DNA from: Cricetomys ansorgei
Lineage: Eukaryota > Chordata > Mammalia > Rodentia > Nesomyidae
Direction: 5' to 3'
NCBI GenBank assembly: GCA_026225945.1
Contig: JAMJFZ010003163.1
Location: 20,334,501 to 20,398,500 of the forward strand
DNA: 64,000 nucleotides
Below the pieces are notes generated by a model. It saw nothing but the letters and a program-made list of their open reading frames with translations, was not told the origin of the DNA and searched no databases. Below, piece after piece: positions 33,513-45,489 of the stretch. The position numbers were made by a program, and so were the translations under genes. Positions within the stretch are counted from its first letter, which is position 1. Each line of letters starts with the position of its first letter.

Positions 33513-34468
33513 AAAACATTCTTTTTTGATGCGGCCATAGTGTGGGAAATAACTTAACAACCAGCACTGAGTAAGGAAAGTAATTGGTCCATTTTTTGTT
33601 ACCTGGGGGGCAACTATATCTCAATGTTTATCCAATGTCTCAAGCATGACTCCTCCATGAACTCTGCATAGGCCACTTCGTGAGTTTAGAACACCGAAGA
33701 CTATCGTCTGAATGCTGCATCAGACTGAAAGCTACTACTTGATACACGTGCTGGCATTCTCTTGAATATCTTATGCACTTAAGATATCTATTCTCTCCCA
33801 GAAAGAAAAAAGATTGGAAAGAAAACCTGTAGGAGGGCTGGAAATTCTGGAGAGAAGCTAAATGGCTTCTTCTTCTTGTAAATGTGTAAGAGAGCCTATG
33901 GCAAACTAGAAGCACCCGCTTTCTGTATGTGTCTGATGTTAGCTTGTTTCGCTTTTGTGACTTTCACCTGGTCTGCCCTTCAGCGGACCTCACGTTATGG
34001 CGATCCTTCTCCCTCAACCTCCCACCACATATGCGTCGTCAGCCCTGGCTTTGCTCTTTTTCTTAAATTTTTTGAGACAGTTTTGCTACATACCTTGTTG
34101 CCTCCACTCCTGGGGTGCTGTCATTTTAAGACCTTTCAGCATTTGGTTCAATGGTACCTTAATTGTCTCCGGTGAGGAATTTTGCGTTTTGATCGGATAT
34201 ACTGTAAAATAACTATGGGATCCAGATTTTAAGCCCACACGTTGCATTCTCCAACAGTTTATTCCCAGTAACACCTGGTGACCTTTTATAAAAGAGTTTT
34301 ACTGTATGGTAGAGTGGTGTCATGGAGAGCACATCTTTGCTCATGCCTTGGCATGTTCTGGTCACTCACCAGTGGAAACTATCTTATCTCCCCCTTCTCT
34401 GCACACGTCCACACAACCACGAAAGCCTCAGGTTGCCATTTAAGCAGATTAACTGCTCCTGCTCCTTT
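33513..34468. other. Unassigned DNA with possible B1 pieces
   Basis: 33998-34030 ('gcgatccttctccctcaacc') and 34062-34090 ('attttttgagacagttttgc') resemble two parts of B1 read on the minus strand, but they are out of order and short. No gene recognised. Confidence 0.35.
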
Positions 34469-34534
34469 GCAGAAAGGATGTAACATCTCTTCTTTATATA
34501 ACTGTAAAATCTCACCATCCTTAAGTGACTACCC
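34469..34534 (+). repeat. 69-base module, copy 2
   Basis: Direct-repeat partner of 33357-33425, about 1.1 kb away. The flanks do not match beyond the module. Confidence 0.75.
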
Positions 34535-35244
34535 CAACAGAGAAAAAAAAATCAAAAGGAAAAGGTACAATTTAATTTGTTTTTTTTTTAAAACTCTGTC
34601 TTCTCCGGCCTTAGATAAGTTTTCAAACCAATGACAAAGTCACTGATATATGTCTTTTCAAGTCAAGAGAAAAAAGATCACTGCATCCCAAACATTTGCT
34701 CCTGGGAGCATAGCAAGAAGAAAAGAAGGAGCTGGACCAGCACATCTGGTAAACAGCTGTCCAGGTAGCTGTCAGTGAAGCAGGACCCCGCCCTCAGTCT
34801 ATTTTTAGTTAAAGTTTTCTTCCCTAAATTAAACTTCTTTCCCCATTGACGCGTCCCAGTGCTATCAGCTGCCGCTTCTGCCTGACTCGCTACATGGAAC
34901 TTGCAAAACATTTTTAAAGAGAATTTCAAAACTAGTACATTTTGTACATTCTGCACAGTTTCTCTGGCATTGAAAATGTATCAAAGGGCTATTCATCAGC
35001 AATTTATTTGTTTTCCAGATTGACCAAATGTCCAACTTCGAGAAAAACACTGCCCTTTTCTCAAAACCATAGAAGATAGCTCCATTATACTGTCTCCAAA
35101 TTAGAGTATAAATGATCTCAATTTCTCGTGTTTTTACTCTGTGAAAGAGTCATAAATCAAGTAAAGAGTTGAACCCTAACAATAATCAAGAATGTTTGGG
35201 AAAGTATTTTTTTATACCAAAAATTAGAATATTTTAGGAAATAG
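34535..35244. other. Unassigned AT-rich DNA
   Basis: No repeat or gene recognised between the second module copy and the L1. Confidence 0.4.
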
Positions 35245-35254
35245 TCTGTCCATG

Positions 35255-36870
35255 AGTCTTATCGTGCAAGGAGGTTGAATTTACCAAAAGCCTTTTCTAT
35301 ATCAATTGAGAAGATCATGTGATTGTTGAGTCTATTTATGTGATGGATAACATATATCGATTTGCATATGTTTGAACTGTCTCTGCATGTCTGGAATGAA
35401 ACCAGCTTGATTATGGTGAGTGATTATTTTGATGTGTTCTTGAATTGGTTTGCAAGTATTTTATTGAGAGTTTTAAAATTTTTGTTTATCAGGGAGATTT
35501 TTAAAAAAAATATTATCTTGTTTTGGTATCAGGATAATGCTGGCTTAGTAAAGAGTTTAGAAACCTTCCTTCTTTTTCCGTTTCATGAAATAATTTGAGT
35601 TGCATTGATGTCAGTTCTTCTTTGAAGCTTAATAGAATGCTAGAAGTCACTTGTGAATCAATCTGGTCCTGGGCTTTTTTAGTTGAGAGACTTTTCATTA
35701 CTGTTTTGATACCATAGTTGGTTATGGAACAATTTGATTCATTTATTTTCTGTTGGTTTAATTTTGGCATGTCATGTGTATCTAGAAATTTATTAGTTTT
35801 TTTTAGATTTTCCAATTTAGCGGAATAGAGGTTTTTAAAGTGCACCCTTATGGTCTGTTAAATGTCATTGGTGTCAATTATGATATCTCCTTTTCATTTC
35901 AAGTTTATTAATTTGGGTATTCCCTCTTTTTCTTTTGGTTAGTTTGGCTAAGGGTTTGCCAATCCTGTTTATCTTTTCAAAGAACCAAATTTTTATGTCA
36001 TTGATTTTTTTTTTTTGTTCTTTCTATTTCATTAACTTGATCCTGGTTTTAACTATTTCTTGCTGCTTTCTGCTTTTGGGTTTGGTTTATTCTTGTTTTT
36101 CCAAGGCCAACAATTATCATTAAATTTTTAATTTCTCTCAAAAATTTTCTGTTGGCACTTAGCTCTGTACATTTTCCTTTGACGAAGGCTTCCTTTATTG
36201 TATTCGTAACATTTTGGTGTGATGATCTCATTTTCATTCAGTTGCAGGATTTTTATTTTTTCCTTTTTGACTTCTTCAGCGATGCATTTAACACTGAATA
36301 GTGTACTGCTTAGTCTCCATGACTTTGTGTTGTTTGTTTTTGTTTTGTTTTGTTTTATTTTGGTTTTTGTTTGGTGTGGTTTCTATTGTTACTGATAGCT
36401 GGCTTCATTCCACAGTGATCATATATAATACAGGAAGTTATTTCAAATTCTCTGTAGTTGTTAGAGTTGCTTTGTATCTTAATATATGAACAATTTTGGA
36501 GAAAGTTCCATGGTCTGTTGAGAAAAATGTATAATCTTTTGTATTTGGGTAGAATCTTCTGTAGATGATTGTTAAGTCTGTTTGATTTACAATGTCATCT
36601 AACTCCAGTGTTTCTCTTTAGTTTTTGTTCAAATGACATGTCTATTTGTGAGAGTAGAGTATTGAGCTCACGTAATTTCACTGTATTAGGGTTAATCTTT
36701 GATCTTATTTAGTAGTAATGAAATCGGATGCTGTGTTTGGTGTGTATATGTGGACCCTCTTAATGGATTGTTCTCTTAATGAGTATCTGCGACCTACCTT
36801 TATCTTTTCTGGCTTTTTTTTTTTTTTGGCTTAAAGTCCATTTCATCAAATATTAGACTAGCTATACCTA
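35255..36870 (-). pseudogene. L1 ORF2 remnant (endonuclease to RT motif A)
   Basis: The best surviving frame is 35513-35845. There the minus-strand translation keeps the ORF2 pre-RT segment (KFLDTHDMPKLNQQ..., then the LLSFKEELTSMQLKLF stretch, like the ORF2 'FKEEL..LLKLF' pattern). Beyond it, stops and frameshifts break the frame. At about 35265-35310 the residues SIDIEKAFGKF correspond to RT motif A (SIDAEKAFDK in active elements), with the catalytic motif C absent. ORF2 normally encodes the endonuclease and reverse transcriptase that copy L1 and SINE RNA into the genome. This copy cannot. Confidence 0.8.
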
Positions 36871-36904
36871 CTTGTTTGTTTTATTTTCTTGGAATACCAA
36901 AAAG

Positions 36905-36940
36905 GTTGTAGGTTGCTGTAGGTTAGCTGTAGGTTGGCTC
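36905..36940. repeat. Short tandem repeat (GTAGGTTxGCT)
   Basis: Four imperfect copies of a roughly 10-11 base unit containing GTAGGTT, at the left edge of the less certain L1 part. Confidence 0.7.
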
Positions 36941-36961
36941 AGACCTACTCCTGTATTTTTC

Positions 36962-36994
<33 letters not shown>

Positions 36995-37028
36995 AAATAT
37001 ATATATATACACACATATATATATAAAT
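36962..37028. repeat. (TA)n-rich microsatellite
   Basis: Alternating TA with a few G, C and A interruptions, inside L1-derived DNA. Confidence 0.9.
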
Positions 37029-37550
37029 TTTTCCTCCTTTGTTTCATTCACTTACATAATTTCTGTCTGATTCTTTTTTAGTGCTTCAATTTCCTTGCTG
37101 GATGGTTCCTCCATGTCTTTGCATTTCTCTCCCATATTGCTGTTTTCTTTGCTTTGGTATTTTCTTATGTGGGTCCTCAATTGATTTTCTTACTTTAGTT
37201 CTCTGCTTATTTGATCTCTGTTAAAAGCATGACTCTAAATTTATTTATTTATTTATTATTTGTTTATTTGCTGTCATTTCAGCTATCTCTCTGTGTTTGG
37301 TTTCTGTTACTAGGGAATTGTGAAGTTGAGGGTCTGTTGTGATGGGTTGCTCTCTCACATTCTTTGTGTTCCCTTGTGTTTTGTACAGCTGATGGGATGG
37401 CTACATCTTTCGGCTTTAACTGCTTGCTTTGTATTGTATGAGTTCTCCTGGAAGACTGTTGACACAGATTATGCTGCTGGTTTTTTCTTTTTTGTTTGTT
37501 TTTTGTTTTTTTTTTGGTTGGGGGGGGGTTTCTCTTCTCTTTACTGATTT

Positions 37551-39941
37551 ACCAGCAGCTCCTGGTAGGAGACACCTGGACATTTCACTTCTGTTCTCGA
37601 TGAGGTGTAGAGGCAGTGGGCATGCGTTGATGGAAATATAGCTTGTAGGTTTGTTAGAGCTGCAGGTATCAGTGGTTACCTGGTGGCGTGAGGATGGGGT
37701 GTAAGAGTAGGGAGGGTAACTGTGATTGTGTAAGGATGTATATGGCTTGGGGAGATGAGAGTGGGTAGAGAGAGTACTTGTAGATGAAGAGATATAGAAA
37801 AGGAAAGTTTTATAGGTATAGAAAAGTAAGGAACAACCATGAAAGTCTTTTCTGCTGAGATAGAAGTTAAAACACGGTGGTAGCTTAACAGTTAAAATAC
37901 CCAATTGTGAGCAGTCACGGAAAAAACGAATTTAGAAGAGAAAACAGCTAATCTTTCTACAAGGTGGTAACATGGAGAAGGTGTGATGCTCTCCGCTCAG
38001 CTTCTCCCTCAGCGAGATATGACTTCTCCCTCTCCTGAGATTGTCCTTCATATCAGTATCCAAAGGCAGCGGACACCAGCCTAGCTAGGGTTAGTTTGTT
38101 CGGTTAGTAGTTCAGGCATTCGATGCCAGTGTCTGTGATGAGGATTTCTGTGAGTATAGATGGCTTCCTGCCAGAATTTCCTGGCCAGCATCCCCCCTCC
38201 AGCCCCCCTCCCCCACCCCCGTGCTCCTTGATGCAGCAAACACAGTCTTACACTTACAATCAGAGAAGGAAATTTTTCACTGACAAGGCTTTCTGTGATT
38301 GAGGCTCTGAAGGTGTGTGGCAGCTCACCCACAGACCCCTTTTACACTAGCGGAGTGCTGAATACCTGTCACATGTGCCTTGCCCTCACCAGTGCCGAGG
38401 AAGGGGGATCTTCTCCTCTGGCTGTCTTGTGTTCAAGTCCCTGGCTGCACTTTGCTGACCGATCTCACTTTTGTGCTTTCATGCACCCCATACACTCTCT
38501 GAGTTTGCTTCTCTTCAGCCTTGTCCCTCTCTTTCTGAAGCTCCCGTAAGAAGTTCTGTGGCAGAGAGGATTGGCTCTGGTCAGTGGGGTAGCTGAGGTG
38601 ACCGTGGTCCTGGTGGTGGTCGCAGGGGTCCATTTGTGCGAGAAGTTTGCTGGTGGTATTTTCTGTTACTTCAGGTAGGCTTTTGTACTCCCCACACCAA
38701 GTCCATTTCTTCCTTCCTCTTAAGAACTATCCACACTTATTTCCACTTGAGACCCTGGATCCTCTGCAAACCAAGGTGGCGCTCAGCCGGAAGGGGAGGG
38801 ACTACACAGCAGAGAAAATTCCTGGTCCTTTGCAGAACAGTTCTGGACACAGCTTCTACAACAGCAAGTTGCATCTGGCTTTGCCCACAAAACCCATGTA
38901 GTGGTAATCCAGAGCAATTATTATCTCTCCTCTCTTCAAACACCCAGATTCTGGGGCTCTGTCTTCACACTGAGATAAATAACAAACTTCTTCCTTCCCT
39001 GCGGGAACCAAAGCAGTCCTCCGGGGAGAGTGACTTCAGTTTCCTGCTGGTGCCTAGAATCTTCTCACAGAAATACAAACTGTAAGGTTTCCATAGAGTT
39101 CCTTACACAGTCTACATGGTGTGGACAGTGAAGTCAGGCTCATTCTTTATTTTAAACTTAATGTTTGCTTCCTTTAGCTGTCATTTTCCATACTGAGCAA
39201 ACATTAGTGTATTTATATATGTGTGTGCTTATGTGTATGCATGCGCTTATGTGTGTGTTCACAGGGGTGTGTCTGGCTCTGAAAATCCGAGTCTCTGCCC
39301 TCCACCCATAGGTTGCAGAGGCTACAATTTGCTCTCCTCTCCTCTTCCTTTTCCTCTTCTAGGAACCCAAGGATCATTCTCCTGTGTTGAATAGTCACAG
39401 AAATGGGGACTGCCTTTTATTTTTCTCCCCTCCTCTCTTTTTCTGTTTTTTGCTTCTGCCTGGTTTTGGTTGTTTTTACACATGACACAGAGTGTGTGCT
39501 CCCTGCCCCTCTCTTTAAACAGGAAGTCTTTCAAACATTTTAAAAATAACTTTTGCGAAAATGTCTAAACTCCTATAGCACACAGTTACAGAAAGCAGTA
39601 ACTTCTCAACCCCTCCACCCCCAGCAACTCCTGTGAGGAAGGACCTTTTAAAGATAACAGTGTGGTGTATGCTTATTTGGTGATTTTTCTACATCATTTT
39701 ACATATATATATCTGTAATATATTTATAGGAGAGAAAATAGCAGATGAAAATATGTAAAGTAACCTCTATTTTTCTCCACATAAATAAACGTATATATCT
39801 CCATCTCCCATTTTCTCTCCTATTTAGCCCAAAACAGTATAAGGCGGTGCTACAGGACACAGGCTGCTTGTAGCAGGCTTCGACTACTGTTTCACATTAA
39901 AGAAATTCTCTACTAGGTTGTAGAGGACTGAATCTTATGTG
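37551..39941. other. Unassigned DNA, no gene recognised
   Basis: 37560-37900 may be further decayed L1 5' sequence but no block is diagnostic. Frames at 38295-38549 and 38636-39085 show no domain. A C-rich tract at 38192-38220 is listed separately. TG-rich at 39220-39260. Confidence 0.35.
38192..38220 (-). other. G-quadruplex motif, minus strand
   Basis: C6, C6, C5 and C5 runs with spacers of 5, 1 and 1 bases, a strong quadruplex fit on the minus strand. Confidence 0.8.
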
Positions 39942-39966
39942 TCTATCTACCTACCTATCTATATCT

Positions 39967-40007
<41 letters not shown>
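39942..40007. repeat. (CTAT/CTAC)n then (CA)n compound microsatellite
   Basis: CTAT/CTAC tetramers at 39942-39963 followed by a perfect (CA)n at 39970-40007. Confidence 0.95.
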
Positions 40008-40010
<3 letters not shown>

Positions 40011-42297
40011 CCTTGTATTAGGCATATTTTGTTCTGTAATACATGATATCCACAATCTATATAAAGCTCTGGTAGTTACAGATAATTATGTTTACAGACC
40101 AATAGTGGAAGAAACTGAGGTTTACTGATGCTAAATTCTTAAGAACTTCTGTTTATTACATTCCAAGTTTTGTGTGCTGATTACCACACATATCCATAGG
40201 AGAAGTTCCTCTTTGGTAACTGTCTACCAACTTTGTCTTCCTGTCTGCAGCCATTTCCAGAAGGGCTCTAGAGAGACTTGCCTTCTCTGTTGAATCTTGA
40301 TTTCTTCCTCAGATACCTCATCTTCTCTAGGAACTATGACGTAATGAGGAATAAGGAAGATACCTGGACACACCTCAACTCAAAGGCCAATGGAGAGCCT
40401 GGGAACAACTGTCTTGGGTTGGGCCACTTTGCAGAAATCCAGTTTCTTGATCTGTGAAATAGGGAAAGGTAAGCTGGGATGAGATGAGATGTGGACACTC
40501 TTCCTGCAAAACTCAGACAGGCCTAGTAAATATGGCTCCCCTTTCTTCGTCACACTGCTCTATAATTTTCCCGAGAAAGTGACACAACAACCGAGTTATC
40601 CGAAGTTTGCTTCCACACGCCAACTTCATGAGGAAAACTATCTTGCAAGGGGCATGGGAAGACATGTGCAAGGAGTACGAGTCCACAGCTGCGTCTCCTC
40701 CAGTTCTCCCACCCTCAGGCTGATTGTGAACACATGTGTGATGAAAGTTTATTTTTAGTTGTGTTTAAAATAATTGTTTTTGTGCACTGTTGGAAAAAGG
40801 GATGCATAGGTCTTAGCATTTTCTATTGTCTGCAGGTGTTGGATTTCTGTGTGGGGAGATGCTTGATTGCTAATGCTCTACATGTGCTATCAGTAGAATA
40901 TCTGAGGAGTTCTGAAAGAATACAAACACCTGAGCTCAGATGCTTAGAGTTCCACTGTCGAGTATGGCATTGGTCATGATGGTGGTTCCCTCTGCTGAGG
41001 TCTGGGAGGGGTTATACATATGGATATGCCTTCCATGTCACATTCTTGCTGGGCCGCCACAGCAGAGTACAACTACACATGTCCATCCTTTCCTGTCCTC
41101 TGAGAGGTTGGTGATGACCCTCTGATGAGAGGTCTTGGCGCATCAAGAGTCTAAACTCAGGACTGCTCCCCGCACAATCTTATTATGGTGGGAAAGCAGT
41201 AGCCAAGGTGAACGCAATTGATAAGAAAATAAAATAACTGAGGAAACCCAAAGAGCCATGCAATCCCTTTCTTTGACAATATGATTATCTCCCTGAAGTC
41301 CTTGAATGGATTTCAAGAAGTCAGGAATTCTTGTGCATGAACGTGCCCTGCACATTGGTGTAAGAAGATGGTTTGTTTTTTGAAATTCTCCAGGAAGTCT
41401 ATGTCTCCCAAGCACTGAAGACCCATAAGTCTAGAAGTTATACAGAAGGAAAAGTAATGCCATATGAAATAGTGGGAGTTTGCTATGATGTGGGGAGGGA
41501 CTGGTCATGAATAAGAACATGTATACGAATTGAGGTCAGATGCATACATCTTTCCTGGAGAGAGCACTCGTTTTTGAGGCCTTAATTCTTAAAGAAAATA
41601 AGATATTCCATATTGAATTACAATATTTCCCTGATACCTCAAAATACCGAACATATGTGCCTGAGAGAAGGAAACACCCTGCTGGCTAATTGTGCCTTTT
41701 CCAGTGATGCGTCCACTTTTCTATTTAACACCGCTTCTCTCACTTCAACTTTTCATTTCTTGCCTGGGTTCACATGGCCCATTCCTTATCGTTTTTAATA
41801 ACTGGCCAAATTATTACTATTAGTAATTTAGGGAGGAGGAGGACAAACATACATAAAAGAAATGGGTTTCCATGGCAACCAGATCCAGGTGAGACCCATT
41901 TTCAGCATCCCTTCTATGACTGTTTCATTAGTGTTCTCTCAAGAGCCTGAGTCCCCATTAACCCATTTGTGGACCAAGCGGTCCTTTGAAGATGCCACTT
42001 GGATTGTTCCTATACCATGTGGGATCCCAGTTTATTGTTCCCATGGGACTCATGAATTTTGTGAGCAGACACAAAGGTACCTGTGTACCTGTCTCATGTT
42101 TGGAGATGCTCTGCCTCTCTCTAGCATCTTTCAATGTTCCATGTAAAAGGGGTCACGGGAACTTGTGTTAAGAGAAAATGTAAAGTCCTTATAATAGTAA
42201 TGTTTATGTAATCTAAAGTCCATTTTCTCTGAGGAGATGAGGTGTGGAAGCCTATATCAGCAAAGGGGTGGGTTGCTACCACAACAAGCACCCTCTG
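40008..42297. other. Unassigned DNA, no gene recognised
   Basis: No repeat family called. 40090-40130 is faintly MIR-like. A 15-base perfect hairpin ATTACTA-T-TAGTAAT lies at 41813-41827 in a possibly conserved AT-rich stretch. Frames such as 41862-42146 lack domains. Confidence 0.4.
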
Positions 42298-42655
42298 TCA
42301 CGTTTAATTGTCAACGTGGCAGGTTATGGTGCTCGGTTATTTGATCAAACACTAGTCCTATAATGTGGGAAGGCTCAATCCCTTCAGGTGGCCTTTCAAG
42401 CAAAAAAGACCACAGTCTTCAAAGAAGGACAGTGTTTTGCATCCATGTTGCCTTTGCATCAAGGTTACCTTGTTATCTGTTGGAATCTCCTCTTTAGTAG
42501 CCTGCTCTGCACACTTCGGAGCTGCTAGGACTCAAGGCTGTATGCTTAATTCATTGTCCATTCATCCTAACGCTCTTGATCCTCCCTCTTCTTTCCTTTA
42601 ACCGCAGACAATAAACTTTGTTCTCCATGTTGCCTGGCTATACCAACTTAGGACA
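42298..42655 (+). mobile_element. MLT1-like MaLR LTR, plus strand
   Basis: 'gtttaattgtcaacgtggca', 'ggttatttgatcaaacacta', 'ataatgtgggaaggctcaat' and 'ggtggcctttcaagcaaaaa' follow the 5' half of MLT1A-type LTRs ('taatttatgtgtcaacttga', 'tatttggtcaaacatta', 'aatgtgggtgggcctcatcc'). The usual middle is deleted. The right half is poorly matched and ends near a 'acaataaac' word. Confidence 0.6.
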
Positions 42656-43513
42656 TCCAAGTCAGTCAGTCAAGAGGGCCCGGCAAGAGGTTGAGATGCG
42701 TCTCAGCCATGCTCCCAGGATCACAGCAGCAAGGAGAAGTAGGCGTGGGGTACTCCACTGCCTCTCAAAACTCCCAACTGGAAGTGACACCTTTTCACTT
42801 TCATTCCTTTAGACGGAGCAAATTTGTTGGTGTCTCAACATCAACTGAGATAAGGAGCTATAATCCTGCACGAAGTGTAGAAGAGGGAAAGCAGAGGAAG
42901 TGCCCTTCTGACCCTTCTAACCCTCTTGTGGACGTTGCTGGAGCTATTTATGCTTCTGATATTCTGCTGGAAAGTGTGAATCCAGAATTCCAAGAAATCT
43001 TGTTTTTGTGACTGAATGCTCATTGAGAAGTGACTGAGTATATTCGGTATCACGTCCCTCAACAGGGCTCTGGTGGCTGTGGAAGGCGATGCCTTCATTT
43101 TCTCCCTTATTGCAGAGAAAAATCCCCAACCTCTTCTCGCATCTTCTCCACCCATGCCAGACAGTTATGGTTATGATTCTTTAAACATCCCTTTTCTCAT
43201 TTGACCTGGATGGCAGCGTAGTCACTTCTCTTCTGGCCCTCCGCCAGAACCGTATTCCAGGCCACCGTCCTTTCTACTCAGGCTTCTGCAGTGGTCCAGA
43301 GACTCATTTCTTTGCTTCCATGTCATGGCAGCTCCGATTTGTTTTCTCTAGAAGCCTACCAGATCGTATGTTCATGAGAGAAGGCATACAGCTTCATGGC
43401 TAAGAAAATAACAGGATCTCAACACACATTTCCCGGGATTGAATAGTTTCATTCTGTGGTTGGTTGTTTATGAAGTAAATATCCGCCATACTGTGAAGAG
43501 GTCCATTCCTAGG
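42656..43513. other. Unassigned DNA
   Basis: Overlapping frames at 42691-43155 on both strands, with no domain; no repeat recognised. Confidence 0.4.
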
Positions 43514-43952
43514 TGTGGTAGACAACTTCTAAACCCGGTCTCCATGGGCCTCTGCCTGCTGGCATTTATATCCTAGAGTTCAGATAAACCTAGGACGAAT
43601 TTTACAAATAAAAGTCAGCAAAAAGGGAAGGCTAGGAGGCCACTTATGGGATCTTGGCCTTGCATCTTTACATTTCACTGCTTCTTCCTGCCTGCTCTCC
43701 TCCAGACAGCTGGTGAAGAATGAACAGTTCTGCCAAGAGCCATCTGTGGACTTGGTAGTAGGCCCTCCTCCCAGTTAAGGCGGTGGCACCTCTGGCAGAT
43801 ACCCTGATGGTAGCCTCCTGGGGCACCTTGAGGCACAGATTGTAGGCAAGTCGCTTCTGTATTCCCGGGCCATGGCAACTGTGGGATAGAGAATTTCCTT
43901 CTACACTACTGAGTTTTGGAGTCATTTCTACGCAGCAAGTGGTAATTAGTGC
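43514..43952 (+). mobile_element. MLT1-type LTR, plus strand
   Basis: The start 'tgtggtagacaacttctaaa' with 'ctgctggcatttatatcc', and the end 'ctactgagttttggagtcat' followed by 'cgcagcaagtggtaatta', match the head and tail of MLT1-class LTRs ('ccactaagttttggggt', 'gcagcaatagtaactgg'). The length of about 440 bases fits a solo LTR. No internal retroviral sequence is present. Confidence 0.6.
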
Positions 43953-44378
43953 ATTGATGAAGATGGCGGTACAGAGTGGAATGTTCTGGGGATTCATGGA
44001 GATGGTTTCTTTCAAAGGAATTCCTGTTCCTGGCTCATGAACAGTCCTTAGCACTTTCAGAATCTTCGTGCCCCTGGACCCATCTCTGTCTTCTTACTAC
44101 TTGCTTGAGATAGGGAGGCAAGTGGAAAAAAATCCAAAAAAACCCCAAACCTATTTCATTTGATTAACTGTATGAACACAGCCAAGTTCTTCTGCTGCTC
44201 TGAGGAGTTTCATCACTTACAAAATGGAGGTAGAGATGTCTCCCTCCCCAGAGTGCTGTGAATGCTACTGTGGTGAGACCATATAAAATACCACACAGAA
44301 TATCTGGAACACAGGAGACGTGCAATAAGTGCTGGCTCCTGTCCTTCAGAGCCACTCTGCCACATTTTAAAACTGGAG
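43953..44378. other. Unassigned DNA with a YY1-type motif
   Basis: AAGATGGCGGT at 43960-43970 fits the YY1 consensus (AANATGGCGGC) at all but the last base. Nothing else recognised. Confidence 0.4.
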
Positions 44379-44883
44379 TCTGGTGGTTTGAATGAAAAAA
44401 AATGGCCTTCATAGGCCCATAGGGAGTGGCACTATTAGGAGGTGTGGCCTTGTTGGAAGAAGTGTTTCACTGGGGGTGGGCTTCGCCCAGGGTGTCACAC
44501 TCTCTTCCTGCTGCCTGCTAATTTGAATGTAGAACTCTCAGCTCCTTTCCAGCACCATGTCTGCCCGCATGCTGCTGTGCTCCCACCATAATGATAATGG
44601 AATAAACCTCTGAACTGCAAACCAGCCCCAATTAAATGTTTTCCTTTATAAGACTTGCCATGAAGCCGGATGGTGGTGGTGCACACCTTTAATCCCAACA
44701 CTTGGGAGGCAGAGGCAGGCAGATCTCTGTGAGTTCAAAACCAGCCTGGTTTATGGAGTGAGTTCCAGGACAGCCAGAGTTACAACAGAGAAACCTTGTC
44801 TTGAAAAACAACAAAAACAAATGAAAAATACAGTTGCTGTGGTCACGGTGACTCTTCATGGCAATAAACCCCTAATTAAGACA
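44379..44883 (+). mobile_element. ORR1-type MaLR solo LTR, split by a B1
   Basis: The left part 'ctggtggtttgaatgaaaaa', 'aggaggtggtggccttg'-like text, 'ctcagctcctttccagcacc' and 'ccccaattaaatgttttcct' follow ORR1 in order. After the B1 the LTR resumes with 'gctgtggtcacggtgactct' and ends 'aataaacccctaattaagac'. About 340 bases of LTR remain. No internal ERVL sequence is present. The nesting shows the LTR was in place before the B1. Confidence 0.85.
44665..44827 (+). mobile_element. B1 SINE nested in ORR1 LTR
   Basis: 'gccggatggtggtggtgcac', 'cacttgggaggcagaggcag', 'ttcaaaaccagcctggttta' and 'aggacagccagagttacaac' give a nearly full-length B1 with an A/C-rich tail. It is among the least diverged SINEs here. 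The flanks ACTTGCCATG and AGTTGCTGTG may be a decayed target-site duplication. Confidence 0.95.
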
Positions 44884-45097
44884 ATGAGTTATATAATTAG
44901 CATCCTCTGAGTCCAAATGTCCTATCTTATCACACAGGCAGAGAGAAAACTGTCCACGTTGGTGTGCTTATAGGTGAACTGGTGAGCTGCGGTATTCAAA
45001 GAGCAGCAGAAGCTAATTGCGGGAGGAGAGGTTTTAAAGTTTGAGCCCATCTAACCGCTCTCCACAGGCACTTTCTGCGGATTCACATACAGCTTGC

Positions 45098-45425
45098 TGT
45101 GATTGGAATATGAAATGTCCCCACAAGCTCACATGTTGGCTGCTTGGTCCCAGCTGCTGGGATGATGTCTAGAGATCCAAGACACTTAGGAGGTGGCACT
45201 GAGATGTAAGAAGTAGGCCACTGTGACTGCATCCTGGAGGGTATTTTATCCTCAGCGTCTTTCATTCTCTGGTTCCCCTGTGCTATGAGGTGATTCATCT
45301 CTGTCACATACCCTCGGCCATGATGCTCTGCGCCCCATGGGCCCACACACCACAGACTAAAATCTGTGATGGACCAAAATCTTTGGAACCTTGAGAGGCA
45401 ATACATACTTCCTCTCTTAATTATC
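45098..45425 (+). mobile_element. MaLR LTR (ORR1/MT/MLT1-like), plus strand
   Basis: It starts 'tgtgattggaatatgaaatg' with 'cccacaagctcacatgttgg', 'cttggtcccagctgctggga' and 'cacttaggaggtggcactg', and ends 'ggaaccttgagaggcaatac' and 'acttcctctctta'. The order fits an older ORR1 or MT-related LTR. The last 50 or so bases seem lost. Confidence 0.65.
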
Positions 45426-45489
45426 CCTCCCACCCCCATCACCCAACTCTTGCCTCACCAACTAGGGTGTTGTGGGTTACAGGGTAAAA
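45426..45489. other. Short unassigned spacer
   Basis: C-rich spacer between the LTR and the enhancer-like block. Confidence 0.4.

Larger units (their letters stand above)
35245..37550 (-). mobile_element. L1 (LINE-1) fragment, minus strand, truncated both ends
   Basis: The plus strand carries the T-rich antisense text of L1 ORF2 ('caattgagaagatcatgtga', 'agggtttgccaatcctgttt', 'gatttacaatgtcatctaac', 'ggcttaaagtccatttcatc'). In minus orientation the order runs from the endonuclease part (about 36870) to reverse-transcriptase motif A at about 35265-35310. The YADD motif, the C-terminal part and the 3' UTR are missing. 36890-37550 continues T-rich and probably holds more 5' L1 sequence, broken by a (TA)n tract and a short tandem repeat, but I match it less well. 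Confidence 0.8.

Noticed and set aside
33983..34135. B1 in minus orientation
   Set aside because: Two B1-like phrases are present but short, diverged and not in the order expected for one element; left as a note only.
35362..36489. Plus-strand hydrophobic frames in the L1 region
   Set aside because: They are antisense to L1 ORF2; the T-rich strand always yields Phe/Leu-rich translations.
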